Positions 37,901 to 43,892 of a stretch of 60,000 nucleotides of DNA are shown here, in pieces (the first letter of the stretch is position 1; each line of letters begins with the position of its first letter). A program made the position numbers and the translations under genes. Origin of the DNA: Liolophura sinensis (lineage: Eukaryota; Mollusca; Polyplacophora; Chitonida; Chitonidae). The DNA lies in the NCBI RefSeq assembly GCF_032854445.1, contig NC_088295.1:13753385-13813384 (forward strand), in the 5' to 3' direction. Below the pieces are notes generated by a model. The model searched no databases. It worked only from the letters and a program-made list of their open reading frames with translations, and was not told the DNA's origin.

Positions 37901-40843
37901 CAGGTAAAACATGATCAATGGTAACAGGCTACACTAGATAGCACAGTAAGGGCAGGGCCATATCTATTTAGGTCTGAAAAACATTTTGGCACCTAAACTA
38001 TAGGGCACCCAAACTAATCAAGCTGTATGAAAACTAATAAGTAAAATGAAAAAAACATTATGGTTTACCAATAAAAAAGTTTCTGTACGAATTCCTTTCA
38101 TTCACAGACTTACAAAATCTCGGAAAGCATTTTATGCACGTCATAATGTTACCTTAAAGCTTGGGATGTGAACCTTTGGAGTTTTCTTTTTGAGAAACAT
38201 GTATAGCCCTGAAGGGGTATACAAGGATCCACGAAGTAAGGGCTAGGTGATTACTATACAGGTATCAGGTAACCAGTGATAACAGGTAAGACGGAACAGC
38301 ATGTAAAGTGTACAGGTAACATTGGATCACCTACGTAACAGGTATCAGATCAGGAAACATTGTATGGTAATATGAGGCGATAATAGCATAACAGTGAGTA
38401 GCAGTGATCATACAGAACAGTGAAGGAGACCAGAATAGTGGTCACAGAAGGAAATATGACACTTTGCAGCCTCGAATGAAATGCAACAAATTTTTCTGAC
38501 GTGAAACAGCCATGTCTAGTCGTGAGTTTCAGTGTGTTGTTGGTATTTTGTTCTAAAAAATCGGTTGTCCTATGGGTGTGATGAATTTTCTGTGTTACAG
38601 AAGGGTGTGCCTAGCAGAGGCCTTCCTGACAGCAGACATCGTGCTCAGCACCCTGCAGAACATTACAGAGGGGCTAGTCATCTACCATAAGGTAAGCATG
38701 ATCGTCTGACACAATGTAGGTCAGCTTTCAATCAGAGTTTTGGGCGGTATTTTCAACCTTATATGCTATTATCAAACTTATATTTGTTTCTACTAAAGAA
38801 AGTTTACGGTGAATATCTTTATGGAAAGCAATTTACAGAAGGTAGTTATTTTCTATCTGCCCCCGACACCTTGACACATGAAGGCATGTGAAAACAGCAA
38901 GTGATACATCTGGGTAAAAAAACGATGATGCAAGCCAGAAGTTGAATCCGATGACGAGTATTTATGGCACGTGTACATAAATAGTCCAGGCCTCTGTGGA
39001 AGAGGGGGTTGGCACACCAGCGCGGCGTAATGACCCAGGAGCCTCTCACCAGTGGGGTCGCTGTGAGCTCAAGTCCAACTCATGCTGGCTTCCTCTCTGG
39101 TCGTATCTGGGAAGGTCTGCAGCAACCTGCGGATGGTGGTGGGTTTCCCCAGGCGCTGTAAATTTCCTCCCATGATAATGTTGGCCGCCATTGTATAGGA
39201 GAAAATTTTTGAGCACGGCATTAAACAGCAATCAGATAGATATATAAAAATATAACTAGTCAGTGCTCTTTACAACAAAAGACGACAATGAATCCCATAT
39301 GAAGTTTAAAAAATCTACCTTATTTGCTTGCATGCACGAAGTACAGACATAGCTATTGTCATACCTGAACTGCAATGTTGGTATCCTATAACAGGGAAAG
39401 CAGTGTTAATGTAAATGCTAGGGGTAGTATCATTATCATTAAAAACATAGCATGTATTGAGCTCTGGTTTTGCGTACATGTAGATCTCCGTATTAATGAC
39501 AATAAATTATAAAATTCAAGAACTTCTGCATTCATGTGTCTACTACAGCCAAGATCATTGGTATCTTAGCTGTCAAATCTAAGTTACTTTGGTGATGTTC
39601 AAAGTATGTAAAAGCATACACATTGAGAAAATCCAATGTGCCACAATGTTATGACCTTTCACCACTATGGTTGCTGTGTGTCCAGCTCACGCCAGCTTCT
39701 TCTCCAGTCCTATGTGGGCAGGCCTGTCAGCAACCTGCAAACGGTTGAGGGTTTTCCTCCCACCATGATGCCGGGTGCTGTGACATAAGTGAAATATTCT
39801 CGAACAGCGTAAAACACCCATCAAATAAATAAATAAATTACTTTTAAAAGCCGTCTTAAAAATGTAGACTTATTGTACTAAGTGATGGACGCATATTGAC
39901 ATTTTTAGGTGATCGAGCGCCGTGTTCTGCAGGAGCTACCCTTTATGGCCACTGAGAACGTGATCATGGCCATGGTTAAGGCAGGGGGCAACAGACAGGT
40001 CAGTACTGAACCATACATCAAGGGGACAAAACTCCTGTTTTCATGTTTGATGTCACTCTCACAAGGTTGTGTGTTAATATGGATCCCTGCCTTGTTATGA
40101 AATATCTGTCAAAAAGCAGATACAGGAAACTGTTGTGGGATCCCCTTGTTGACAGAATTTTGTTACAAGCTGTTGTACCAATAAACTGGTTCATTACTTT
40201 GGTCGCTGATATGTATGCTGTAAGCATGTATTGTTACTTACATGACCAGTGTTTTATTGTATGTTTGTTTAGTGTGTATATATTTTCATTGTAGGAATGT
40301 CATGAGCAGATTCGCGTCTTGTCACAGGAGGCAGCGCTAGAGGTCAAACAGCATGGACGAGACAATGACCTTGTGGACAGAATCAAGAAGAACCAGTACT
40401 TCACTCCAATCCATGCTGAGCTTGACAGTCTTCTTCACCCATCCTCCTTTATTGGCAGATGCCCAGACCAGGTAAGGATATTTCACATTTTCAGTGGCAA
40501 GCCAGGAGCTTAAAGGTGCACTGCTTTATCCACTGGCCCTCCATTGTGGATTGTGTTTTTAAGGTTCGCTAACTGTGGCATTTACGCAGTAATGTTTACC
40601 TTGTACTTGGGGGAAGTGTGGTACTTTGTCTGTTTTACTTCTCTCATATAGTGGCAATCATCGTATGAGTAATGGTACTGAAATTAATAGTAGAAAATTT
40701 CATGTGTACTGGTTATCAACCACAGTTTTGATCATTTCCCCATTTGTTTGTTTAAGGTCACCCAATTCCTGCAAGAAGAAGCTAACCCGGCTCTTAAGAT
40801 ATATTCTGACAAATTACAGGGGACTGTGGAACTCAATCTCTGA
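4697..40843 (+). CDS. ADSL: Adenylosuccinate lyase, whole gene (13 coding exons)
   Basis: Cytosolic homotetrameric enzyme of purine synthesis. It releases fumarate from SAICAR to give AICAR, and from adenylosuccinate to give AMP. Thirteen exons with GT-AG borders join without a frame error to 512 codons plus stop. Visible family marks are [11 protein letters not shown] near the N-terminus, HLGATS, YTHLQPAQLTT with the catalytic-type His (about residue 187 from the first Met), the fumarase/lyase superfamily signature [14 protein letters not shown] (about 317-330) with its mobile-loop Ser, and [10 protein letters not shown]. Vertebrate ADSL is about 484 residues as I recall. Here the first Met (4697) follows an in-frame TAG and has a weak context, while the Met at 4760 (ATGATGGCG, A at -3 and G at +4) would give 491 residues and is the more likely start. 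Intron 7 is 21.6 kb and holds two other genes. A polyadenylation signal lies 350 bases after the stop. Confidence 0.97.
5085..5312 (+). repeat. Family-1 SINE in ADSL intron 1
   Basis: Head CAATGACCAGGAACATCTCA and GTGAGTTCAAGTCC, then the body with an internal deletion, TTCTTGAGTATGGTGTGAAA and an AAATAAATAAAT tail. Confidence 0.8.
5626..5992 (-). repeat. Family-2 SINE with (ACTC)n tail
   Basis: Minus-strand copy in ADSL intron 1. Its tRNA-like head on the minus strand reads GATAGCACAGTTGGTAGAGC then GGATCAATTCTTGATC. The 3' end reads GTACGACGTTAAACCCCAAG and an ACTC-repeat tail (GAGT repeats at 5626 on the plus strand). About 365 bp; copies also at 10648 and 45868. Confidence 0.8.
5993..6233. 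other. End of ADSL intron 1
   Basis: Unique AT-rich sequence up to the exon 2 acceptor. Nothing else seen. Confidence 0.5.
6234..6437 (+). CDS. ADSL: ADSL coding exon 2
   Basis: Acceptor TTTTCTCTCCAG, donor ACT|GTAAGG; 204 nt, phase 0 at both ends. Encodes [10 protein letters not shown] through [11 protein letters not shown] and [15 protein letters not shown], a substrate-binding part of the lyase fold. Confidence 0.95.
6438..8222. other. ADSL intron 2
   Basis: No gene or clear repeat seen. A CpG-bearing patch near 7420-7640 stands out mildly. Confidence 0.5.
8223..8267 (+). CDS. ADSL: ADSL coding exon 3 (45 nt)
   Basis: Very short exon encoding [15 protein letters not shown], between an acceptor ending TTGAAG and donor AAG|GTATGT. 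It joins GDNT of exon 2 to VARCIHRLA of exon 4, as expected for the family. The acceptor has a weak pyrimidine tract. Confidence 0.88.
8791..10151. repeat. 29-bp minisatellite, ADSL intron 3
   Basis: About 47 units. The unit is CCATGGCTTCTGTAATCATC followed by TGTGACATA. The dinucleotide before CCATGG varies (ACATA, ACACA, GCATG). The right end (after 9990) decays into GCTTCTGCTGTCATCAG variants. The unit is not a multiple of 3 and no long frame runs through it. Confidence 0.95.
10526..10605 (+). CDS. ADSL: ADSL coding exon 4
   Basis: Acceptor TTTGTTTCAG, donor CTGCA|GTAAGT, 80 nt. Encodes [16 protein letters not shown] and ends in the catalytic motif THLQ, whose Gln codon is split (CA|A) with exon 5. 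Confidence 0.94.
10648..10980 (-). repeat. Family-2 SINE in ADSL intron 4
   Basis: Same order as the copy at 5626, about 35 bases shorter through an internal deletion near 10811. Starts 40 bases after the exon 4 donor. Confidence 0.8.
11523..11694 (+). CDS. ADSL: ADSL coding exon 5
   Basis: Acceptor CTTAACTTTTAG, donor CAAG|GTGAGT, 172 nt. Completes [13 protein letters not shown] and holds [13 protein letters not shown], a strongly conserved ADSL segment. Confidence 0.96.
11695..12886. other. ADSL intron 5, left part
   Basis: Contains an open stretch at 12248-12541 (97 codons, Ser-rich) of uncertain meaning and a run of 23 C at 12804-12826. Confidence 0.45.
12887..13010. mobile_element. Foldback (hairpin) element, copy 1
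   Basis: Two arms of about 52 bp in inverted orientation. Left has TTCAAATCACCTAGATAATG and GAGTTGTCCACTGTTTGAGA; right has TCTCAAACAGTGGACAACTC and CTGAGTGATTTGAA. The loop is about 20 bp. A related, half-decayed copy lies in FOXRED2 intron 3 at 53606. MITE-like; no coding capacity. Confidence 0.8.
13132..13285 (-). repeat. Family-1 SINE in ADSL intron 5
   Basis: Minus-strand copy: the reverse complement has the CAATGACCCAGGAGCCCTCA head and TGCTGATGGTCGTGGGTTTC body. It lacks the 3' tail. Confidence 0.75.
13493..13846. repeat. 41-bp minisatellite, ADSL intron 5
   Basis: 8.6 units. The unit is CTGAGTTATGGGAACACATG then GCATTGTCACAGGTTGTTTAA. Two unit types (TTACAGGAACA and TTATGGGAACT) alternate at the left end. 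The array ends 76 bases before exon 6. Confidence 0.95.
13923..13969 (+). CDS. ADSL: ADSL coding exon 6 (47 nt)
   Basis: Acceptor with a T-run ending TTTGTAG, donor AAAAA|GTAAGT. Encodes [15 protein letters not shown]. The last Lys codon is split (AA|G) with exon 7. Confidence 0.92.
14293..14383 (+). CDS. ADSL: ADSL coding exon 7
   Basis: Acceptor TTGTGTTGTAG, donor AAG|GTAAGT, 91 nt. Encodes [16 protein letters not shown] through [10 protein letters not shown]. It is followed by the 21.6 kb intron 7. Confidence 0.95.
14384..16470. other. ADSL intron 7, first part
   Basis: No gene supported. A 131-codon open stretch at 14816-15211 is noted among the findings. Confidence 0.45.
16475..17720. 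repeat. Low-copy dispersed repeat, three copies
   Basis: Segments at 16475-16640, 17385-17545 and 17555-17715 share AATGTTAGGGGTGGTATCTC followed by a less conserved part with ACATGTAGAGCA. The second and third are in tandem. A fourth relative lies at 39390-39560. A GGT-repeat sits at 17053-17073. Family not recognised. Confidence 0.6.
17721..19444. other. ADSL intron 7, stretch without genes
   Basis: No gene, tandem repeat or clear element seen. Confidence 0.45.
19450..20630. mobile_element. Candidate hAT-like element, 1.18 kb
   Basis: Ends are imperfect inverted repeats: CAGGGCTCGAAAATAG at the left, and CAGGACTAGAATTTAA when the right end is reverse-complemented. GTTAC flanks both sides (19445-19449, 20631-20635), a 5-bp direct repeat. 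Clusters of GGACCAGT/ACTGGTCC sit just inside both ends. CAGRG-type termini suggest hAT, but hAT normally duplicates 8 bp, so the class is uncertain. Inside, 19591-19872 is open and reads [20 protein letters not shown]. No transposase is visible, so it is non-autonomous or decayed. Confidence 0.55.
20691..21555. repeat. 26-bp minisatellite, ADSL intron 7
   Basis: About 33 units of TCTGGTTGGATCCATGRGRT plus six variable bases. Variants are ordered: GGGATGGCATG on the left, GAGATAACGTG in the middle, GAGGTAACCTG on the right. Long minus-strand frames here (up to 215 codons, repeating DPTRHAI) are a by-product of the repeat. Confidence 0.95.
21556..22184. other. ADSL intron 7, stretch without genes
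   Basis: Unique sequence, nothing supported. Confidence 0.45.
22185..22400. repeat. Low-copy dispersed repeat, copy 1
   Basis: Shares TTTTGGAGACAAAACTATAT, TAATGCCTTCA and CTTGAATAAACACCTTGCA with 45424-45570 in FOXRED2 intron 1. Family not recognised. Confidence 0.55.
22401..23810. other. ADSL intron 7, stretch without genes
   Basis: Unique sequence, nothing supported. Confidence 0.45.
23815..23942 (+). repeat. Family-1 SINE, 3' half
   Basis: GCAACCTGCGGATGATCATG, then a GTAAGTGAAATGTACTTGAG tail and AAATAAATAAA. The head is missing. A minus-strand 140-codon frame over it is chance. Confidence 0.75.
24712..24778 (+). repeat. Family-1 SINE tail fragment
   Basis: TCATCATGTAAGTGAAATCT, TTCTTGAGAATTGCGTTAAA and TCAGTCAAAGAAATA match the SINE 3' end. 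Confidence 0.6.
24779..25605. other. ADSL intron 7, stretch without genes
   Basis: AT-rich unique sequence, nothing supported. Confidence 0.45.
25606..26047. repeat. 29-bp minisatellite, ADSL intron 7
   Basis: Units of GTTGACCATGAAGCAGTTCA plus GTGTTGACA, mixed with shorter partial units (GTTGACCATT). About 15-17 units. It lies about 310 bases past the stop of the antisense zinc-ribbon/SAM gene and may fall in its 3' UTR. Confidence 0.92.
26358..26629 (-). CDS. Zinc-ribbon/SAM gene, exon 3 with stop
   Basis: Minus-strand acceptor CTATCTTTCAG. Begins [15 protein letters not shown], then the SAM-like segment, and ends GGILTITE with TAA. No AATAAA was noticed in the next 300 bases, where a 29-bp minisatellite begins. 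Confidence 0.8.
26358..29946 (-). CDS. Nested antisense gene: zinc-ribbon/SAM-like protein, 199 aa
   Basis: I do not recognise the family. Three minus-strand exons join exactly (97 + 231 + 272 nt) to 199 codons and a stop. Residues 1-32 are short and basic, beginning [10 protein letters not shown], with a Cys pair that could be lipidated. Residues 60-100 hold C64-x2-C67 and C95-x2-C98, a likely zinc ribbon. Residues 131-190 resemble a SAM domain: a Trp/Leu start ([11 protein letters not shown]), then [21 protein letters not shown] and HAIL, the order seen in SAM folds. The gene lies wholly inside ADSL intron 7 on the opposite strand. Its start faces the SOCS-box gene 1.2 kb away. The open frame across two phase-changing junctions with GTAAG donors and pyrimidine-rich acceptors argues for a live gene. 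Role unknown; SAM would imply protein-protein or RNA binding. Confidence 0.78.
26857..27087 (-). CDS. Zinc-ribbon/SAM gene, exon 2
   Basis: Minus-strand acceptor is a T-run ending ATCTGTCAG; donor GGAT|GTAAGT. Holds both Cys pairs (MCIKCG and SCKRCGW) and ends FDFDDG. The Ser codon is split (T|CC) with exon 3. Confidence 0.8.
27088..29849 (-). other. Intron 1 of the zinc-ribbon/SAM gene
   Basis: No further gene seen. On the plus strand 27950-28300 is purine-rich (AGGATGAG, AAGATGAAATTAGGAT) and looks like a decayed tandem repeat. A possible SINE tail lies at 28940-29000. Confidence 0.45.
29850..29946 (-). CDS. Zinc-ribbon/SAM gene, exon 1
   Basis: Reads [20 protein letters not shown] and 12 further residues, ending GCACTGCAG|GTAAGC on the minus strand. 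Thirty-two codons plus one base; the split codon becomes Asp with exon 2. Confidence 0.7.
29947..31178. promoter_or_regulatory. Shared upstream region of the two nested genes
   Basis: The 1.2 kb between the start codons of the divergent zinc-ribbon/SAM and SOCS-box genes. No coding sequence could be supported. It probably holds the 5' UTRs and one or two promoters; no core promoter motif stands out. Confidence 0.4.
31179..32345 (+). CDS. Nested SOCS-box protein, single coding exon
   Basis: One uninterrupted frame of 388 codons inside ADSL intron 7, on the same strand as ADSL. The frame stays open upstream to 31074, but the Met at 31179 has the better context (A at -3, G at +4). The C-terminus is a SOCS box: BC-box-like [11 protein letters not shown] (residues 350-360) and a Cul-box [12 protein letters not shown] with LPLP at 371-374. 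By family knowledge these recruit Elongin B/C and Cullin 5, making the protein a likely ubiquitin-ligase substrate receptor. Residues 1-310 have short alternating beta-like segments ([33 protein letters not shown]), perhaps a propeller, but I cannot name the fold. No introns in the coding part: a retrogene or a naturally single-exon gene. Confidence 0.82.
   Translation: MDPRQTGQSSCDCLTFRMVGGCCENRHWHAVLKKSGTVTLLDLDRQKQRDIEIPFKKSQLLPSKALKRTELELISVIGVHDNVVVIQIFCQDGSHIVLCDFVRIQSLAVYKIPYLSQGRPCLYECLLSADKTHFVIKVCMRYAISFCVENCQSTVKLVKISPETKRCNVIVEFDDNIHAYTCISFSPLHRHSELILGTTARFHDQAPQPNMADTSTWQLIPYRPREQNFILNRYRLDKNNITLLISKTLTLIPDHEMEIRTSNEGMFLLVSVNQSNSSLLLACGYGERRVFVFLVDTLQQLALFSHVCLSWSCNLSRMLRCYGNLTDCLGSVCVLHQLLYKAGHLVQPPMLQEICRKVVVNQIWPEDIWSLPLPTSMKHFLMFLPKMD
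32382..32387 (+). terminator. Polyadenylation signal of SOCS-box gene
   Basis: AATAAA 37 bases after the stop codon, on the coding strand. It supports an independent transcript ending within ADSL intron 7. No obvious poly(A) tract follows at once, so a very recent retrocopy is unlikely. Confidence 0.6.
32400..33726. other. ADSL intron 7, stretch without genes
   Basis: Begins with AT-repeat DNA (32466-32515). No gene seen. Confidence 0.45.
33727..33862. repeat. 20-bp minisatellite, ADSL intron 7
   Basis: About 6.5 units of TCTGCAGCACATTATTGGGA alternating with TCTTCACCACATGATTGGGA. Confidence 0.9.
33863..36019. other. ADSL intron 7, last part
   Basis: No gene supported. Small pieces: a SINE-like tail at 34545-34597 (TTGATGTGGCGTTAAGCC), another at 34790-34870 (TGTGTTAAACACCAATCAAA), and three 14-bp repeats GTAAACAATGGTGT at 35327-35368. 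Confidence 0.45.
36020..36089 (+). CDS. ADSL: ADSL coding exon 8
   Basis: Acceptor TTGATTGCAG, donor GTTG|GTGAGT, 70 nt. Encodes [20 protein letters not shown] then DQV. Its Gly codon is split (G|GG) with exon 9. Confidence 0.95.
36432..36545 (+). repeat. Family-1 SINE 3' half abutting ADSL exon 9
   Basis: ACCATAATGGAGATTGCCAT, AAAATGTTCTTGAGTGTAGC and an AAATAAATTAATAAATAAA tail. It ends about 12 bases before the exon 9 acceptor. Confidence 0.75.
36558..36705 (+). CDS. ADSL: ADSL coding exon 9, signature exon
   Basis: Acceptor ACTGTGCAG, donor AACAG|GTAAC, 148 nt. Holds the superfamily signature [14 protein letters not shown] and ends with [12 protein letters not shown]. The last 20 or so bases are the first unit of the 26-bp minisatellite that fills the next intron. 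The acceptor lies only about 12 bases after an A-rich SINE tail, so its pyrimidine tract is poor. Confidence 0.95.
36684..37712 (+). repeat. 26-bp minisatellite starting in ADSL exon 9
   Basis: About 32 units. A typical unit is GTRACA followed by TTAGATGACAGTGCAAACAG. The exon 9 end, CTAGATGACAGCGCAAACAG, matches this at 18 of 20 bases (both differences C to T) and is followed by the real donor GTAAC. So each unit copies the codons for LDDSANR plus the 5' splice site. The array is interrupted once by an inserted element at 37365-37528. Confidence 0.95.
37365..37528. mobile_element. 164-bp MITE-like insertion in the minisatellite
   Basis: Inverted ends TGTAACCCGGTT and AACCTGGGTTACA, flanked by direct CAGG copies at 37361-37364 and 37529-37532. 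Removing the element and one CAGG restores a continuous repeat unit, so the insertion is clean. No coding capacity; family not named. Confidence 0.8.
37713..38600. other. ADSL intron 9, right part
   Basis: Unique sequence with scattered GGTAAC/GGTATCAGGTAAC words (37900-38400) that may be decayed remains of the neighbouring minisatellite. Confidence 0.45.
38601..38691 (+). CDS. ADSL: ADSL coding exon 10
   Basis: Acceptor CTGTGTTACAG, donor AAG|GTAAGC, 91 nt. Encodes [20 protein letters not shown] and [10 protein letters not shown]. The first base completes the second-last Arg codon of SANRR. Confidence 0.95.
38985..39245 (+). repeat. Family-1 SINE in ADSL intron 10, near full length
   Basis: Head GCGGCGTAATGACCCAGGAG, GTGAGCTCAAGTCC, body GCAACCTGCGGATGGTGGTG and 3' part TTGAGCACGGCATTAAACAG with an AGATAGATATAT tail. 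Confidence 0.82.
39390..39560 (+). repeat. Low-copy dispersed repeat, copy in ADSL intron 10
   Basis: ACAGGGAAAGCAGTG, AATGCTAGGGGTAGTATC and later GTACATGTAGA match the 16475 copy. Confidence 0.5.
39640..39838 (+). repeat. Family-1 SINE in ADSL intron 10, 70 bp before exon 11
   Basis: Partial head, GGGCAGGCCTGTCAGCAACC body, GTGAAATATTCTCGAACAGC and an (AAAT)n tail. Second copy in this intron. Confidence 0.78.
39909..39998 (+). CDS. ADSL: ADSL coding exon 11
   Basis: Acceptor CATTTTTAG, donor CAG|GTCAGT, 90 nt, phase 0. Encodes [20 protein letters not shown] then [15 protein letters not shown] copy ends about 70 bases upstream. Confidence 0.95.
40295..40471 (+). CDS. ADSL: ADSL coding exon 12
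   Basis: Acceptor TTTTCATTGTAG, donor CAG|GTAAGG, 177 nt, phase 0. Encodes [14 protein letters not shown] through [12 protein letters not shown], part of the C-terminal helical domain. Confidence 0.95.
40757..40843 (+). CDS. ADSL: ADSL coding exon 13 with stop
   Basis: Acceptor TTGTTTGTTTAAG; 28 codons and TGA. Encodes [20 protein letters not shown] then QGTVELNL, the normal ADSL C-terminus. Confidence 0.93.
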   Translation, partial: VTQFLQEEANPALKIYSDKLQGTVELNL

Positions 40844-43739
40844 ACAACAGGAATCTGATAGCAGATTATGATGAACAAGCAAGTCTAGGTTGTCCAGGTG
40901 CGAAAGCCCTATGCTGAAAATGTATGTCTGACTAATTGTGGATCTCAATCAGGACTGTGGGCCAGTAGTTTCTCAGGGGACAAGCAGGTCTAAATTGCAG
41001 AGCTCCTGGGGACTTTGGTGTGAAAAATATGAAAGAATTAAACCATGCAGTGATGCTAAAGAAGTAATACCATTCTTACAGACTAGTGAATGTGCTGTAG
41101 AACTTAACAGCTGACCATGCTCCAATGGTGCAGAATGTAAGTCACAAATTGAGATACAAGTCTTCAGATACTGAGTGTGATGAAAGATGAATAAAACTTC
41201 ATTGTATTTGTTAAGTGTTCAGATTAATCGTTAACCTTAAAGTGAGAGTGGATAGTGCTGAGTTAGTGTTGTGTTTTCTGTCTGCGGTTTTCATTACTAC
41301 AGACTAGGGAGTGAATTTTTATATGAGTATACTTAGTATGTAAAGATGTAAGTATGAATATACTGTACTTTCTTGTCCTTTCTTTTCATGGTGAAAACAT
41401 GATCTCCTTGTACATACATGTCAATTGAATCATAATCATAGACAGAACTATATAAATATATGTAAAATTGATTCACAGTTGTCTTGATTTATTTATATAT
41501 ATTTATAGATAATACATGCATATGTATCATATCACAAGATGAGCATGTTGTCACCCAAGTCTTCAGTGTTGTATTATAGGCATGCATGGCCATGTACTTT
41601 TACACACTGAAGCGTGCTCGAAACTTCTATCAACCCTATTGAACTACTCGCACCATATGCCAATTCATTGGGAAACTGCCTGGTAACAAGTGGTCAAGAA
41701 AGACAACTCTAGCTGGTAAAATAAACTTCAGCTATTTCTGTGATGTTCACGGGTGGAAATCATTCTTCCATGAGCTATTTAATGTTAACTCTTAAGGAAT
41801 TTGTGGTATTGAGTGCAGATAAGCACAACAGTAGCAAAGCTTTGCTGGGGCGTTGTAATCCAAAGACTGTTGTGGGTAGATCTGCTGCCAAGTGAAACAA
41901 GTTTGAAACTTCACATTTAAAACTTGATGATACATTTAGAAATGTGACATTTAATTACATAATCTGCTACTGTACTCCATTTCCAAGAAAATAAATGTTA
42001 GTATGAACTACAGTTTAAGAGCAGGCACTAATTTCACTGGTACATAATTTTATACCTGTACAGACCAGAAAAGTAGATTGATGCTTAGCTGGGAAACTTG
42101 AAAGTCTCTGATTTGATCATTAGTTATTACTAGCACACAGCTGTTCGCCAATATATAATTGCTTCAATATTGGTTTAAATAGCAATAATCTAAAAGAAGA
42201 CCTGGGAAAACAAAATCCTTTGTCAACATCTTTTACGAAATGCGTCTGGATATCTGAACACGATAACTGTAGAAAGTCTTGAGAAAACATTTGGGTGCAT
42301 GACTGATGAATAACACAGTTTGAAAAAAAATTTTGGCCGCAATTGGTGAAAAATGTGACCTGTTAGTAAGTCAATGTTACATGCTTTGCAGGTATTCCTG
42401 CTAAAAATTTTCTTACGTACTGGCTTTGTGCAGATGAAAAAGTGTTGAATGCTAGTCGCTACTGGCCCTGAGACTGTACAGTATCATTGTTACATCAACA
42501 TGCACCATGGATTTTTTTCATCAACTAATCGCCCTGCTCTACAAATTGTAGTACAGAAGCTTGATTAGTTTGTGAAAAATCAAGCAAAGCTATATACAGT
42601 TTACTATAATTCACATAAACAGTATATACTGTTATGGCTTTGGGAAAGGAAAAGTGGTGATATTGAACGAGGTCCAGAACACAGGACAGAGAGATGGCCA
42701 AGAGGACAATGAGAATTAGTTGTGAAGAGATACAGAAAGTTATTGTCATATATCTTTGGAGTTCAACGCTGTACCAAAGCATACGGACATCTGCAACTGT
42801 TTTACAGAGACTGGGAAGACATCATCTTTATTTAATCAAGTAAATCATCTACCTTGATTTACTAGGCCACATTTACTCTTCAAAGCCCTGAACTTTCCTT
42901 CATAAATATGCATGACTCATGGTCCAATTAAATTCTATCTCGGTTAATATCACTGACGAGTTCAACACAACGTGGGATGTGACTTTCGTGAGAAGTGGGC
43001 GATGAATAAATTTATTTCACACCAGATGTAGAAATGTTTGAGCCACAAATAACACCCTGCACATCGACGTGTTAAGGGTTATCGGCTTGACAGTCATTGT
43101 GAGGCACGATAGAAATTAGTGGCGAAACAACAACAACATACGCTACATTAATCAACTGTTCGGCCTCTTTCGCTATACCTAGTATTTCCTGATAGCAAGC
43201 TGACTTTCCGCTGCCCGTTCGTTTCAATAAAAGCACATCGATCGCCGTTCATAGAACCGCTTATTGCTGTTGTACAATGAGTCAAGGAATAAGTCCGATC
43301 CGAACGTGCATGTACTTGCTTCAAATCAAGGAAATAAACACTTATATGTGGGTCAATCATTTACGATCAATGATTGGCTGAAAATGCCCTGGGGGAAAGT
43401 ACGCGGGCCGTGATGCCATTGGCTGTCCATAGAGAAGTTTCTTAAGACTTTTATGTGTACAGTAAAGCAAGGGTGATCACAATGCCTATAGCAAGTATCA
43501 TATTTGCTGACAAGAAGACGGGTAGATGTGCCCGTGTCTCATTTCTGCAGCAACAGCGCGGTATGATTAGTTGATCAGAAGAACGTCTGCCACCTGTTTC
43601 ATACCATTGGTCAGAGAGGCGAAAACGTCGTATGAAAATGCACGGTGTTTGCAGCATTTACGAATGAGAAAGATTATCTCTGGCAGGAGATCGGACTGAC
43701 AGCCCTCGCCCCACATGGGCGGTCTTGTTTACGTAGTAA
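40844..43739. other. Intergenic region between ADSL and FOXRED2
   Basis: ADSL 3' UTR to about 41215, then no gene seen. From about 43000 CpG becomes more frequent, with ATTGG boxes at 43425 and 43610, probably the start of the FOXRED2 promoter region. Confidence 0.45.
41190..41195 (+). terminator. ADSL polyadenylation signal AATAAA
   Basis: Canonical AATAAA about 350 bases after the ADSL stop, followed within 30 bases by a T/GT-rich stretch. It fits the 3' end of the ADSL transcript. Confidence 0.6.
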
Positions 43740-43892
43740 ACGCATGCGCAACAGTAAGCAGTGCAGTTCCGGGTTTATTATCAGCTGTATTCATGCTTAC
43801 TAAAAACATCAAATCTCCCGATGAACCGATAGTTAAGGTGTTAAATCAACATATGGTTAAGAATCACTCAAATGAGATGTTCACATAATCAG
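43740..43892 (+). promoter_or_regulatory. FOXRED2: Candidate FOXRED2 promoter and non-coding first exon
   Basis: The FOXRED2 start codon exon begins with an acceptor, so a first exon must lie upstream. Here a CpG-bearing patch includes GCATGCGCAA, an NRF1-type site, near 43742. It is followed by an untranslated stretch ending in a strong donor, ATCAG|GTAAGT, at 43892. ATTGG (CCAAT) boxes lie near 43425 and 43610. The link to FOXRED2 is inference from position and strand. Confidence 0.4.
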
